The position numbers were made by a program, and so were the translations under genes. From positions 1 through 64,000 of the forward strand of contig JACRBN010000018.1 of the NCBI GenBank assembly GCA_016213105.1: 64,000 bases of DNA. The letters are read 5' to 3'. The notes beneath the pieces are model-generated. The model was not told where the DNA came from and searched no databases. It worked only from the letters and a program-made list of their open reading frames with translations. Of the stretch, positions 49,650-58,187 are shown piece by piece. The stretch's first letter is position 1, and the number at the start of each line of letters is the position of its first letter. This DNA is from Chloroflexota bacterium. Its GTDB lineage: Bacteria > Chloroflexota > Anaerolineae > Anaerolineales > Villigracilaceae.

Positions 49650-50456
49650 ATGGTCATCGACATCTCGCAGCTCGTTAACACATATCTCGTTCCGCTTGGG
49701 TGGAAACTGATCGGCGTCATCGCGCTCTGGATCGTGGGCGGATGGGTCATCAACCTGGCAGGCAAAGCAGTCAGTGCCGCCCTCAACCGCCGCAAGACGG
49801 ACGCAACCCTCACCAAATATGCCGAGGGCGGGGTTGTCGTCGGGCTGCGCATCCTTTTGGTGGTCGCCATCCTGGGCATGCTGGGCATCGAGACGACCTC
49901 CTTTGCCGCGCTGCTGGCCGCGGCAGGCATCGCCATCGGCGCGGCCTGGGCAGGCTTGCTCGCCAACTTTGCAGCAGGAGTCTTCCTCGTCTTTTTGCGC
50001 CCATTCAAGGTCGGGGAAATGATCTCGGCGGGCGGCGTCACGGGTACCGTCGTCGAGGTCGGCCTGTTCGCCACCACCCTGGACACGGCCGACAATATCC
50101 GCGTATTTGTAGGAAATAACACCATCTTCTCAGGCAACATCCAGAACTACTCGACCAACCCATTCCGCCGCGTGGACCTGACCGCGCAGATCGCCCACGA
50201 TGTCAACCCGTCCGACGCGATCCAGCGCCTGCTCGAAAAGGTGAATACCATCCCCAACGTGCTGACCAAGCCCGCTGCTGAAGTACACATCCTGACCTTC
50301 AACGAACGCGGCGCTTTGCTGGCCGTCCAGCCCAATTGCCACAATGACCACTACTGGCAGGTCTACTTCGATACCAACAAAGCCATCGTCGAGGTCGGCG
50401 CCGAGGCTGGATACAAGGTCCCCGAACAGCGCGTGGCGGTGAGAAATATTCAGTAG
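49650..50456 (+). CDS. mscS: Small-conductance mechanosensitive channel (MscS family)
   Basis: A 268-residue channel subunit with three membrane helices; the pore helix TM3 carries the Gly/Ala pattern LAAAGIAIGAAWAGLLANFAAG and the MscS core FLRPFKVGEMI. The cytoplasmic vestibule follows with VFVGNNTIFSGNIQNYS and an alpha/beta C-terminal domain. It relieves hypo-osmotic pressure in the inner membrane. CTGGAG precedes the ATG. Confidence 0.95.
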   Translation: MVIDISQLVNTYLVPLGWKLIGVIALWIVGGWVINLAGKAVSAALNRRKTDATLTKYAEGGVVVGLRILLVVAILGMLGIETTSFAALLAAAGIAIGAAWAGLLANFAAGVFLVFLRPFKVGEMISAGGVTGTVVEVGLFATTLDTADNIRVFVGNNTIFSGNIQNYSTNPFRRVDLTAQIAHDVNPSDAIQRLLEKVNTIPNVLTKPAAEVHILTFNERGALLAVQPNCHNDHYWQVYFDTNKAIVEVGAEAGYKVPEQRVAVRNIQ

Positions 50457-50472
50457 ATCCTCGTCCAACCTT

Positions 50473-50517
50473 AATGGAGATCGTCCCGCAGAATATGTCT
50501 GCGAGACGATCTCCATT
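50473..50517. repeat. Long imperfect palindrome after mscS
   Basis: Arms AATGGAGATCGTC (50473-50485) / GACGATCTCCATT (50505-50517) continue into CGCAGA/TCTGCG with one mismatch, a stem of about 20 bp with a five-base loop. No T run. Either an mRNA 3'-end hairpin or a repeat element. Confidence 0.7.
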
Positions 50518-50586
50518 GAAAGAAAGTAGGTCACGCTTACAACGTGGTCTTAACCCGCCATCCACAAAATAACCAAAGAGACATTA

Positions 50587-51102
50587 ATGCCCATCCATAT
50601 AAAAAGATCGTATATTGTTGGTTTGGTTCTCACAGCGTTGGGATGTTTCTTACCCTGGCAGGGGGAGGGCGATTTCCTCTACTACTGGACAATTGGGGTG
50701 CGTGTCTTCCCTAAATTTGAAGATAATGGTGGCGTTTTGGTTTTACTTTTATGTACGGTCCTGTTTATTTTGATATTCAGACCGCCAGCTTTTCTTAAGC
50801 TTCTTGCGAAAGTCACAAATTTACCTTATTCTAGGCGGCGTTCCCACTGCAGTCCACTACGGCGAGAACACTTATACAACAGGTTTATTGAAGGAAAACA
50901 AAAGTGGGCTATTGCAATTGGTGGTGCTCTCGTATTGGATTCTGCTTTCCAGATTTGTATTGTGTTAATAAAGCGTTCCAAGGCAGGCGGGATAGTCGGC
51001 GCACCTGCAATTCACTTCGGTCTAATTATGGTATCCATTGGCTCAGTGATACTTCTTATAACGTCACTTCTACACTTTCGAAAATCATCACATCAAAAGT
51101 AG
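50587..51102 (+). CDS. Membrane protein, unknown, AT-richer than neighbours
   Basis: A 171-residue protein with four hydrophobic segments (YIVGLVLTALGCFLPW, VLVLLLCTVLFILIF, WAIAIGGALVLDSAFQICIVLI, LIMVSIGSVILLITSLL). Codon use is clearly more AT-rich than in its neighbours. Residues about 83-104 are basic and non-hydrophobic (RRRSHCSPLRREHLYN); the other frame over the same bases reads GGVPTAVHYGENTYTTG, which looks more protein-like, so two compensating frameshifts may be present. No family recognised; possibly acquired. Confidence 0.62.
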   Translation: MPIHIKRSYIVGLVLTALGCFLPWQGEGDFLYYWTIGVRVFPKFEDNGGVLVLLLCTVLFILIFRPPAFLKLLAKVTNLPYSRRRSHCSPLRREHLYNRFIEGKQKWAIAIGGALVLDSAFQICIVLIKRSKAGGIVGAPAIHFGLIMVSIGSVILLITSLLHFRKSSHQK

Positions 51103-51174
51103 TCATGTCCTTGTAGCACGAGATAATATCTCGCGCAACGTCATCGCGCCCAACCGTCACGCCAAAGGCGTAAC

Positions 51175-52341
51175 CTACGTTTCTATTAACTTCTCGTACA
51201 CCCTCAACAATTTTTTCTGCGACTCACGCCAGGTGAACTTTGTCAACGCGCGCTCGGAGGCGGATTGCGCCAGGCGCTGCGAAAGCTCGAAGTCGTTCAG
51301 CAAAGTCACGATCTGACGCGCCAGATCATCAGGGTCATTGGGCGAGAACAGCAAGGCGTCCACGTCTTCGCGCACCAGTTCGCGCACGATGGGCATGTTC
51401 GAGGCCAGCAGCGGACGCGCGGCGGCCATGTACTCCAGCAGCTTGATCGGACAGGCGCCCTGCGTCACGTTGCGGTCGTTGAGTCCCAGCGGGGCGACGC
51501 AGATGTCTGCTTCGGCGATCAGCGCGGGGATCTCGTGGTGCGGCACCGCGGGCTGGACGATGACATGCTCCTCGACGCCCAATTTGCGGATTTGCTTGGC
51601 CAGCAGCTTGCGCTGACGGGAGCGTCCGCGCCCGATGATGCGCAACTGGACAGGCTGCTTCTCCAGGATTTTCGGCATAGCCTTGACCACCACATCCAGT
51701 CCCTGCCAGTCGGCCAGGGTGCCGATGTAGAGCAGTGTGGGGACGCGCCCGTCGCGGGCAGGCAGGGGCGAGGGACAAAAGTCCGAGGGGCTGACTCCGT
51801 TTGGGATGACGGTCACCAGGCTTCGGTCCAGGCCGAGCGAGGCGATGTAGTCACGGGTCACACGTGAGGGGCAGATGATCCCGTCGCTTAAGTGCAGCGT
51901 CGCAATTTCCTGTTCCTTGATCTTGGCCAGCAGGGCCGCATCCAGGCCAGGGTAGTGATATTTCAACTCAATGGAGGGCAGGCCGTTGACTTCGAAGAGG
52001 GTTTTGTAACCGTGGCGTTTCTTCTGCCCCGCCAGGTGAAAGCCATCCCACACATTGCGGTAATGGACAAGGTCGTAATCGGGGTGAATGGCCACATGCG
52101 CCGCGACGGCCTGCCCGAAATGCACGGCGCGCGCCAGGAAGTTCTGGCTGGCATCCTGCGAGACACGCGTGACGCGCGCGCCCGCAATAGTATCAACGGT
52201 GGGTAGAAGGCCGTCATTGGGCGTGATAAGATGCACATCGAAACCGCCGTTGACGAGGCCGTGAATATTGTGCAAAATATGCGTCGAGGCCCCCTTGGGG
52301 CTTGGTACAATATCAAAGGCTGTATAAAGTATTTTAGGCAT
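51175..52341 (-). CDS. Glycosyltransferase family 4 (stand-alone)
   Basis: A 388-residue GT-B enzyme. SPKGASTHILHNIHGLVNGG is the acceptor-side loop. The donor domain has IPNGVSPSDF, LLYIGTLADWQGLDVVVKAM and KLLEYMAAARPLLASNM. The ATG at 52341 (MPKILYTAFD) replaces a longer frame. It is outside the main exopolysaccharide locus and has no sugar genes beside it. Confidence 0.92.
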   Translation of the reverse strand: MPKILYTAFDIVPSPKGASTHILHNIHGLVNGGFDVHLITPNDGLLPTVDTIAGARVTRVSQDASQNFLARAVHFGQAVAAHVAIHPDYDLVHYRNVWDGFHLAGQKKRHGYKTLFEVNGLPSIELKYHYPGLDAALLAKIKEQEIATLHLSDGIICPSRVTRDYIASLGLDRSLVTVIPNGVSPSDFCPSPLPARDGRVPTLLYIGTLADWQGLDVVVKAMPKILEKQPVQLRIIGRGRSRQRKLLAKQIRKLGVEEHVIVQPAVPHHEIPALIAEADICVAPLGLNDRNVTQGACPIKLLEYMAAARPLLASNMPIVRELVREDVDALLFSPNDPDDLARQIVTLLNDFELSQRLAQSASERALTKFTWRESQKKLLRVYEKLIET

Positions 52342-52467
52342 CGAACAGATTATATAATACCCACGGTTGAAAATTGCGTTTTCCATCCATTAAAAAAGCT
52401 CAATTTTCAACCGAGTGCGGTATAAGTCAGGAAACCTTTTGTTGTGACTTCCTGGTGAAGCGAAGAC

Positions 52468-52503
52468 CAAGAACGAGATTCTTCGCTGCGCTCAGAATGA
52501 CAC
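52468..52503. repeat. Interspersed repeat fragment
   Basis: ACGAGATTCTTCGCTGCGCTCAG followed by AATGACA, a common short repeat form of bacterial intergenic DNA, between the divergent GT4 and the membrane-protein gene. Confidence 0.5.
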
Positions 52504-52530
52504 TGCCGAAGGAATGCCAAAGGAGAGAGC

Positions 52531-53475
52531 ATGGAAGTCTTGCTATGCGGCGGCGGCATCGCAGCCATCGTAGTTCTGGTCATCTTCTTTTATTTACTGA
52601 ACACTGCGCGGAAAAAGGTTCCCGCCGCGGGCGCCATTGGGAAAAAGAATTACGCCCCGCTGTACATCTCCCTGGCCGACAAACCCATGTCGATCCTGCA
52701 GGGGATGAACAGGCTGAAAGCCGAAGTGCAGCGCACCGAGACGGCGGGCGACAAGTGGCGCTGGATTCCAATGCTGATCTTCTTCGCGGGCATCGGCCTG
52801 GCGCTGATCGACGGCCTGTTGATCCTGCTGGGATATTTCTCGCTGGTCTTTTCGGCGGGCGGGCTGATCTTGTGGATCGCGGCCATCGTGATGGCGCGCA
52901 GCATTCGCCGCAGCGACTCGCTGGATTTCTCCCCCCGCTACGAGGGCCTGAAGCACATCCTCTACACCCTGCGCGACGACCTGCGGCCTGGTTCCACCTT
53001 TCTAGGTCACCTCGACCTGACGGGTTCCATGCTCCCGACCAAGGTGGCGCGTTCGGCCAAGGACACGCAGAACCGCACCACCAACTATTATCGCGACGAG
53101 TGGCTGGCGCTCAAGGCCAAGTTGTATGACGGGAACGTGATCCGTATTTCGGCGGTGCAAAAATCCAAGAAACGCGCCTCGTACACCAAGCGCAGCCGCA
53201 TCAGCGGCAAGTACAAAATGAAACCCGAGAAGTTCAAGGGCACGATGCAGGATCTCAAGGTGCGCATCGTGGTCAACCCCGAGATGTACCAGATCGGGAG
53301 CTCGTCCACGCTTAGCGCAGGGCAGAACATCGGCAAGTACACCGTCACCGCCTTGAGCACCGAGGGCGGGATAATCAACCTGGCCGCCAGTTCTCCCTTC
53401 GAAGAAGTGGAACACGAGAACATCCTGGGCGTCATCCAATCCGCCTATTCCCTTTTACAACGAAAGGCCGCATAA
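52531..53475 (+). CDS. Membrane protein paired with a beta-propeller protein, unknown
   Basis: A 314-residue protein. One N-terminal helix (about 5-27) is followed by a short loop with conserved-looking PLYISLADKPMSIL, then two helices (about 72-125). The C-terminal domain of about 180 residues (LKHILYTLRDDLRPGSTFLGHLDLTG, then YRDEWLALKAKLYDGNVIRIS) is alpha/beta. AAGGAGAG precedes the start. It is followed immediately (TAAATG) by the propeller protein. Family not recognised. Confidence 0.8.
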   Translation: MEVLLCGGGIAAIVVLVIFFYLLNTARKKVPAAGAIGKKNYAPLYISLADKPMSILQGMNRLKAEVQRTETAGDKWRWIPMLIFFAGIGLALIDGLLILLGYFSLVFSAGGLILWIAAIVMARSIRRSDSLDFSPRYEGLKHILYTLRDDLRPGSTFLGHLDLTGSMLPTKVARSAKDTQNRTTNYYRDEWLALKAKLYDGNVIRISAVQKSKKRASYTKRSRISGKYKMKPEKFKGTMQDLKVRIVVNPEMYQIGSSSTLSAGQNIGKYTVTALSTEGGIINLAASSPFEEVEHENILGVIQSAYSLLQRKAA

Positions 53476-55035
53476 ATGAGCAAAAAGATCATCCCCTTTG
53501 TAGTTGCCATTATCATGAGTTGTCTCGTCATGGCCGTGGCTGCGGTGTTCGCCTTCGGCGGCCTGGTGGCGGCGGAAAAATTTGGCAGCAGCAGCGCCTG
53601 GTCGCAGCCGTATAACACCGCGGAAAGCATGAAGGTCATCGATCTGACGGGCGACGGACAGGATGAATTGTTCATCCAAAACACGTCGAACGTCAGCGTG
53701 TTCGACGGCGCGGGCAATATCCTGTGGAATTTCGATTATTCCACTCCCAAGACCACCCTCGGCGATGTGAACAACGACGGCGTGGAGGACATCATCGTCT
53801 ATCACAGCGGCGCAGGGTCGGCGGTGGACGTCATCAGCAAGGGCCAGGCGCAGACCATCGCGAAGTCTCTTTCCATTGGGACGCCCGCCCGCAATGCCGT
53901 GATCCGCTTCCCGTCAGGCCCGCAGATCGTGCTCGGCGATTCAAGCGGCGCCCTGCTGTCCGTGGGCACGAACGGTCAGACCACGTGGCAAAACGTTTTT
54001 TCGAGCGAGGAAATCCGCGGCATGGACGATGCCTTGGTCGGCGGCCAGATGCACGTGGCCGTCGCGTCGCACGATGGCACCGTGGCGGTCATCGATGAAC
54101 AGGGAAATGTTATCTGGCAGATCAGGCAGGAACAGCTGCGCCGCATGAGGGCCTTCGACCTGAACGGCGACGGCAACAGCGAGGTCATCACGGGCGGCGA
54201 GTATGGCGCATTTTTCATTTACAGCGCCGTGGACGGCTCGGTTCTCTTTAATCAGTCGCTCGGGCAGGCCGTCAGCGAAGTCCGCACCGTGGAATTGAAC
54301 GGCGACCCGTCCTCGCGTGAGATCGTCGTCGGCGGCAAGGAGGGCGGCGTGTGGGCCTTCTCCTTCGACGGCGTCACCGCCCATCAACTGTGGACGGGGT
54401 CGCTCTCGGACAAGGTGACGGAAATCTCGGGCCTGGATATCAACGAAGACGGCAAAGAGGAGGCCGTGCTCGGGGATGATTTGGGCAAGGTTGCCATCTT
54501 CACAGAAGACGGAACGCGCAACAATCTGCCGTCCCACTCGAGCGGCATCACCCGCATCGACATCGGCAAACTGGGCGGCGAACGCTACGTGGTCATCGCC
54601 GACTACAACCAGGTCGAGGTGACCAAGGTCAATTTCAGTTCCATCCCAGGGTTCAAGTTCGTGCCGCTGCTGGTGGGACTGATCGTCTCGGCGGTCATGC
54701 TGGTCATCGCCGCCATCCTGGCCTCCATCCCGCCCAAACCTGAGTTGAAGGTCTCCTTCCAGGACAAAAGCAGGGAATCGCTCGAAGCCGAGCGTCGCAT
54801 GCTGAAGGAATCCATTGCCGACGTGGAGCGCCTGCGCAAATCGGGCGAAATGACGGGCGAATCCTACCTGGCGCGTCTCAAGCGCCTGCGCGCCGACCTA
54901 GCAGAAAACGAAACCGCCTTCAAAACGGCAGGCTTCCAGATCCGCGTCGAGACCTTCAAGTGCCCCAACTGCGGCGGCACCCTCGAACTCGGCATGGACA
55001 AGTGCGAGTACTGCGGACAGGTGACATTGTCGTAG
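53476..55035 (+). CDS. Membrane-anchored beta-propeller protein with C-terminal coiled coil and zinc ribbon
   Basis: A 519-residue protein. An N-terminal helix (about 5-30) leads to a propeller of FG-GAP/PQQ-like repeats, with Asp-rich loops such as DLTGDGQDEL, DVNNDGVEDI, DLNGDGNSEV and DINEDGKEEA, probably binding calcium. A second helix (about 395-418) crosses the membrane, so the propeller is outside and the tail inside. The tail has a coiled coil (RRMLKESIADVERLRKSGE) and a four-Cys zinc ribbon (CPNCGG, then CEYCGQ). It looks like an envelope sensor or scaffold. Directly adjoins the previous gene. Confidence 0.86.
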   Translation: MSKKIIPFVVAIIMSCLVMAVAAVFAFGGLVAAEKFGSSSAWSQPYNTAESMKVIDLTGDGQDELFIQNTSNVSVFDGAGNILWNFDYSTPKTTLGDVNNDGVEDIIVYHSGAGSAVDVISKGQAQTIAKSLSIGTPARNAVIRFPSGPQIVLGDSSGALLSVGTNGQTTWQNVFSSEEIRGMDDALVGGQMHVAVASHDGTVAVIDEQGNVIWQIRQEQLRRMRAFDLNGDGNSEVITGGEYGAFFIYSAVDGSVLFNQSLGQAVSEVRTVELNGDPSSREIVVGGKEGGVWAFSFDGVTAHQLWTGSLSDKVTEISGLDINEDGKEEAVLGDDLGKVAIFTEDGTRNNLPSHSSGITRIDIGKLGGERYVVIADYNQVEVTKVNFSSIPGFKFVPLLVGLIVSAVMLVIAAILASIPPKPELKVSFQDKSRESLEAERRMLKESIADVERLRKSGEMTGESYLARLKRLRADLAENETAFKTAGFQIRVETFKCPNCGGTLELGMDKCEYCGQVTLS

Positions 55036-55047
55036 GGAAAACTCACA

Positions 55048-55068
55048 GGGCAAATTGGTAATTTGCCC
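55048..55068. repeat. Short palindrome GGGCAAATT-GGT-AATTTGCCC
   Basis: Perfect 9-bp arms and three-base loop at the 3' end of the propeller gene; one of four similar palindromes in the window. Confidence 0.65.
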
Positions 55069-55078
55069 CTGCCCTGTA

Positions 55079-55112
55079 AAAAACGCACCCCAATCGGGGT
55101 GCGTTTGATTTT
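55079..55112. terminator. Bidirectional Rho-independent terminator
   Basis: Stem AAACGCACCCC (55081-55091) / GGGGTGCGTTT (55096-55106), four-base loop. Six Ts follow on the minus strand (after the alanyl-tRNA editing gene) and GATTTT on the plus strand. Confidence 0.88.
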
Positions 55113-55135
55113 CTTCGTGCCCTTCGTGGAAAATA

Positions 55136-55855
55136 CTACGAAATCTCGATATAAATGCGCTTGTTGATCGCGCCCTTGCTCTTGTAATCCACCACGCGCA
55201 CCGAGCCGACTTCGCTGGTGTTCGCCACGTGCGTGCCGCCGTCGGCTTGCAGGTCGAGACCCACGATCTCCACGGTGCGGACGAAGGCGATGCCCTCGGG
55301 CAGCAGGTTGATCTTGGTGCGGATCAGGTCGGGGATCTGGAAGGCCTCCTCGCGCGGCAGGCTGTTGACGCGAACTTCACGCGCGGCGGCGATTTCCCTG
55401 TTCACCGCCGCCTCGATCTCGCGCACCAATTCCCCGCGCATGGTCGCAAACTCGAAATCCATGCGGCCCTTGAGCGGATCCATGTCGCCGCCCGTTACCA
55501 GCGCGCCATAATCGCGGAAGACCGTCCCGCACAGCACGTGCAGTGCCGTATGGGTGCGCATCAACTGGTGGCGGCGGGACCAGTCCAGGGTCCCGTGGGC
55601 GGCGGCGCCCACTGCTGGCAGCGGAGCCGCCCCGCCCAAAAAGTGGAACACATCCGCGCCCTGCTTTTTCACCTTCCCGATGGGATAATCCACTCCATTC
55701 ACATTGAGCGCGCCAAAGTCGCAGGGCTGGCCGCCTCCGCCCGGGTAGAACGCTGAACGGTCCAGCACCACGCTGCGCGCCTCAGCATCCACGGCAGTGA
55801 CACGGGCGTCGAATTCGCGCAGAGTTGCATCGGTCTGATACAGTAATTCGGTCAT
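55136..55855 (-). CDS. Alanyl-tRNA editing protein (AlaX-type, trans-editing deacylase)
   Basis: A 239-residue protein similar to the AlaRS editing/AlaX domain, which hydrolyses Ser- or Gly-tRNA(Ala). FYPGGGGQPCDFGAL is the N-terminal glycine-rich block. HTALHVL (HxxxH, metal His pair) and ADGGTHVANTSEVG supply the second motif. In the usual CxxxH the Cys is Asp here, as occurs in part of the family. The ATG at 55855 follows GGAGGAGCC. Confidence 0.93.
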   Translation of the reverse strand: MTELLYQTDATLREFDARVTAVDAEARSVVLDRSAFYPGGGGQPCDFGALNVNGVDYPIGKVKKQGADVFHFLGGAAPLPAVGAAAHGTLDWSRRHQLMRTHTALHVLCGTVFRDYGALVTGGDMDPLKGRMDFEFATMRGELVREIEAAVNREIAAAREVRVNSLPREEAFQIPDLIRTKINLLPEGIAFVRTVEIVGLDLQADGGTHVANTSEVGSVRVVDYKSKGAINKRIYIEIS

Positions 55856-55977
55856 GGCTCCTCCAGGGTGCGGTAGGTTATTCCTATTGAGAGGATTCGG
55901 TAATTGGTTTTGAAAGAGAGGGTCTCTGGTGGAAGTAGAATTGGTTATCCAGACCACTACAACCAAGAGAGTCACCC

Positions 55978-56409
55978 ATGACAAATTGTACAGTACTTTC
56001 AAAAACTGCACCCCCCTTTTTGCCACCTGCCAAGACAGGCTTGGATAACCTGCCCGCACGCTTGGGAAAACGGCTGTGGGTGACGCCTACCGAGTTTCTG
56101 CAAACAACCCATGCCATGCAGATTGCCCATTGGGCAGTGAACCTATCCCTCGCCCCCCGCTTGCCAAAGCAGTCTCGGCGGGGGTCCCAAAATACGGTAT
56201 TCCGACGAAAGCATCCTGATGATGGCATATATACAAAGCGCATGGCAGATGGGCTACGAGATTATTTTCGTAGCCATCCCGAAGCCGCTCGCCAAGCCGG
56301 TTTTGAAAACGGGCAAGTAATCAGCATCGGACAATATTGGGAACGCCGTCGCGCTCTCGGTGCCTGGGTCTTCTGGCTGTTCTTCGTGGGCATGGTCTGG
56401 CAATTGTGA
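55978..56409 (+). pseudogene. Decayed transposase (N-terminal part, frameshifted)
   Basis: The open frame of 143 codons ends with DYFRSHPEAARQAGFENGQV and QYWERRRALGAWVFWLFF, which read like an IS4-type transposase N-terminal half. Between about 56198 and 56260 the protein-like sequence switches to another frame (YSDESILMMAYIQSAWQMGY), so two compensating frameshifts are needed to rebuild it. The catalytic half is missing beyond 56409. Terminal inverted repeats were not found. It sits between the convergently flanked alaX and pyk genes, a neutral insertion site. Confidence 0.6.
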
Positions 56410-56645
56410 AGCAAACTTTATTCTCTCAACTCCATTTTCAAACATCACAGTTTTATGGCGAAATCCGAAAAGTGCTGCGCCTTCGCTCCATTTACCGCTA
56501 CTCTCGCCCTTCTCATACCTTTCTGAGCGTATCAAACGGATAAAGTCTAGCTAAGGTTTTCTTGGCGGTCTTGGCGGTTCGAAATCGATTGGCTATCGAC
56601 CGCCACGATTTGTGGAAAAGGGGGTTGAAATGTAACATTTTCAAA
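56410..56645. other. Intergenic remnant after the transposase fragment
   Basis: About 235 bp with no convincing gene. It contains short tandem GGCGGTCTTGGCGGT near 56560 and probably degraded mobile-element DNA. Confidence 0.5.
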
Positions 56646-58112
56646 TTAATTCGAGTCCAGATCGTTTCGGACGGGCACGTCGCCGCCCACGGTATGCAGC
56701 AACGCCATGTTGGGCGCGCGCAGCGCCCCCACGGGAAAGCCGCAGACCAGCACCACCTGTTGTCCCGACTGGACCTTGCCGCCCTCCAGCAGCGCCGTAT
56801 CCACGTACTGGAGCATATCCTCCACCGTGTTGGCGAACGGCACCAGGTGCGGCACCACTCCCCACTGAAAAGCCACGCGGCGATAGGTAAACTCATCGGG
56901 AGTGAAGGCCAGGATCGGCACGCTGGGATGGGTCTTGGAAATGAGCACGGCGCTGCGTCCCTGCATGGTAAAGACGGCAATCGCCGCCACATCGCGGTCG
57001 CGGGCGATCTCAAAGGCCGCGCGCGACATCGAGGCGGCGTCGCTCTCGCCCAGAGAGGTGAGCGGATACTGCGTGCCCCACTCCTTGAAATGCGACTCGG
57101 CTTCGACGGCGATGCGTCCCATCATGGTCACTGCCTCGACGGGGTACTCGCCCGAGGCCGACTCGGCAGAGAGCATGACCGCATCCGTGCCGTCGAAGAT
57201 AGCGTTGGCCACATCCGAGGCTTCGGCGCGCGTGGGCAGCGGATTGTGGATCATCGACTCGAGCATCTGCGTGGCGGTGATGACCAGCCGCGCACGCGCA
57301 TTGGCGGCCTGGATGATGCGCTTCTGCATGACCGGCACGGTTTCGGGCGGCATCTCCACGCCCAGGTCGCCGCGCGCCACCATCACCCCATCCACGATCT
57401 CCAGCACGCGGTCGAGTTCCTTGAAGACCTCGGGCTTTTCGAGCTTGGCGATCAACAGCGGCGTGCGGTTGGATACCTTCAAGCGCTTCATCGCCGTGCG
57501 CACCTTCAGCACGTCATCCGCGGAACGGACAAAAGAAATGGCCACCGCATCCACACCCTGCTGGAGGCCGAAGGCCAGGTCCGCCTCGTCCTTGGACGTG
57601 AAGCCCGCCACACGGATCTTCACGCCCGGCAGGTTGATGCCCTTGTGCGAGGAAAGCGTCCCGCCGACGACGACCTTCGCCATCAGCGTGTGCCGCTCGA
57701 CGCTGAGCACTACGAAGGCCAGTCGTCCGTCGTCGAGCAGGAGGCGGTCATCGACACGCACCGAGTCAAACAGTTCGGGGAAATCCACCGGGATGAGCTG
57801 ATTCGTACAGGCCGGGGCGGCCTCCTCGGCGGCATACAGGCAGACCAGTTCCCCGACGGCCAGTTGCAGCGGGGCAGGCAGGTTTCCGACGCGGATCTTG
57901 GGACCCTGCAAATCCTGCAGGATTCCGATCGGCACCCCCAACCTGGCAGATACCCTGCGGATGGTGGCAATGCGCTCGGCATGTTGTTCGTGCGTGCCGT
58001 GCGAGAAATTCATGCGGGCCACGTTCATGCCGGCCAGGATCAGCTTTTCGATCAATTCCTCGCTCTGACTTGCCGGGCCGATGGTGGCAACGATCTTGGT
58101 GCGTCGGTTCAT
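56646..58112 (-). CDS. pyk: Pyruvate kinase
   Basis: A 488-residue enzyme converting phosphoenolpyruvate and ADP to pyruvate and ATP. TKIVATIGPAS and NVARMNFSHGTHEQH open the barrel. The catalytic region has LIAKLEKPEV, MVARGDLGVEMPPE and GTDAVMLSAESASGEYPVEAV. The C-terminal allosteric-type domain ends with VGGDVPVRN. The ATG at 58112 follows TGGAGG. It is the last gene of the minus-strand cluster, after a hairpin. Confidence 0.97.
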   Translation of the reverse strand: MNRRTKIVATIGPASQSEELIEKLILAGMNVARMNFSHGTHEQHAERIATIRRVSARLGVPIGILQDLQGPKIRVGNLPAPLQLAVGELVCLYAAEEAAPACTNQLIPVDFPELFDSVRVDDRLLLDDGRLAFVVLSVERHTLMAKVVVGGTLSSHKGINLPGVKIRVAGFTSKDEADLAFGLQQGVDAVAISFVRSADDVLKVRTAMKRLKVSNRTPLLIAKLEKPEVFKELDRVLEIVDGVMVARGDLGVEMPPETVPVMQKRIIQAANARARLVITATQMLESMIHNPLPTRAEASDVANAIFDGTDAVMLSAESASGEYPVEAVTMMGRIAVEAESHFKEWGTQYPLTSLGESDAASMSRAAFEIARDRDVAAIAVFTMQGRSAVLISKTHPSVPILAFTPDEFTYRRVAFQWGVVPHLVPFANTVEDMLQYVDTALLEGGKVQSGQQVVLVCGFPVGALRAPNMALLHTVGGDVPVRNDLDSN

Positions 58113-58127
58113 AATAACCTCCACAAA

Positions 58128-58165
58128 ATAAACAACGAGCCGCAGCCAAAGTTGCGCCGCGGCTC
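58128..58165 (-). terminator. Hairpin between CoA-transferase and pyk, probable terminator
   Basis: Minus strand: GAGCCGC...GCGGCTC (arms 58159-58165 and 58137-58143), then GTTGTTTATTTTG. Some readthrough to pyk is possible. Confidence 0.6.
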
Positions 58166-58187
58166 AAGTACCTTTCCTTGCGCCAGG

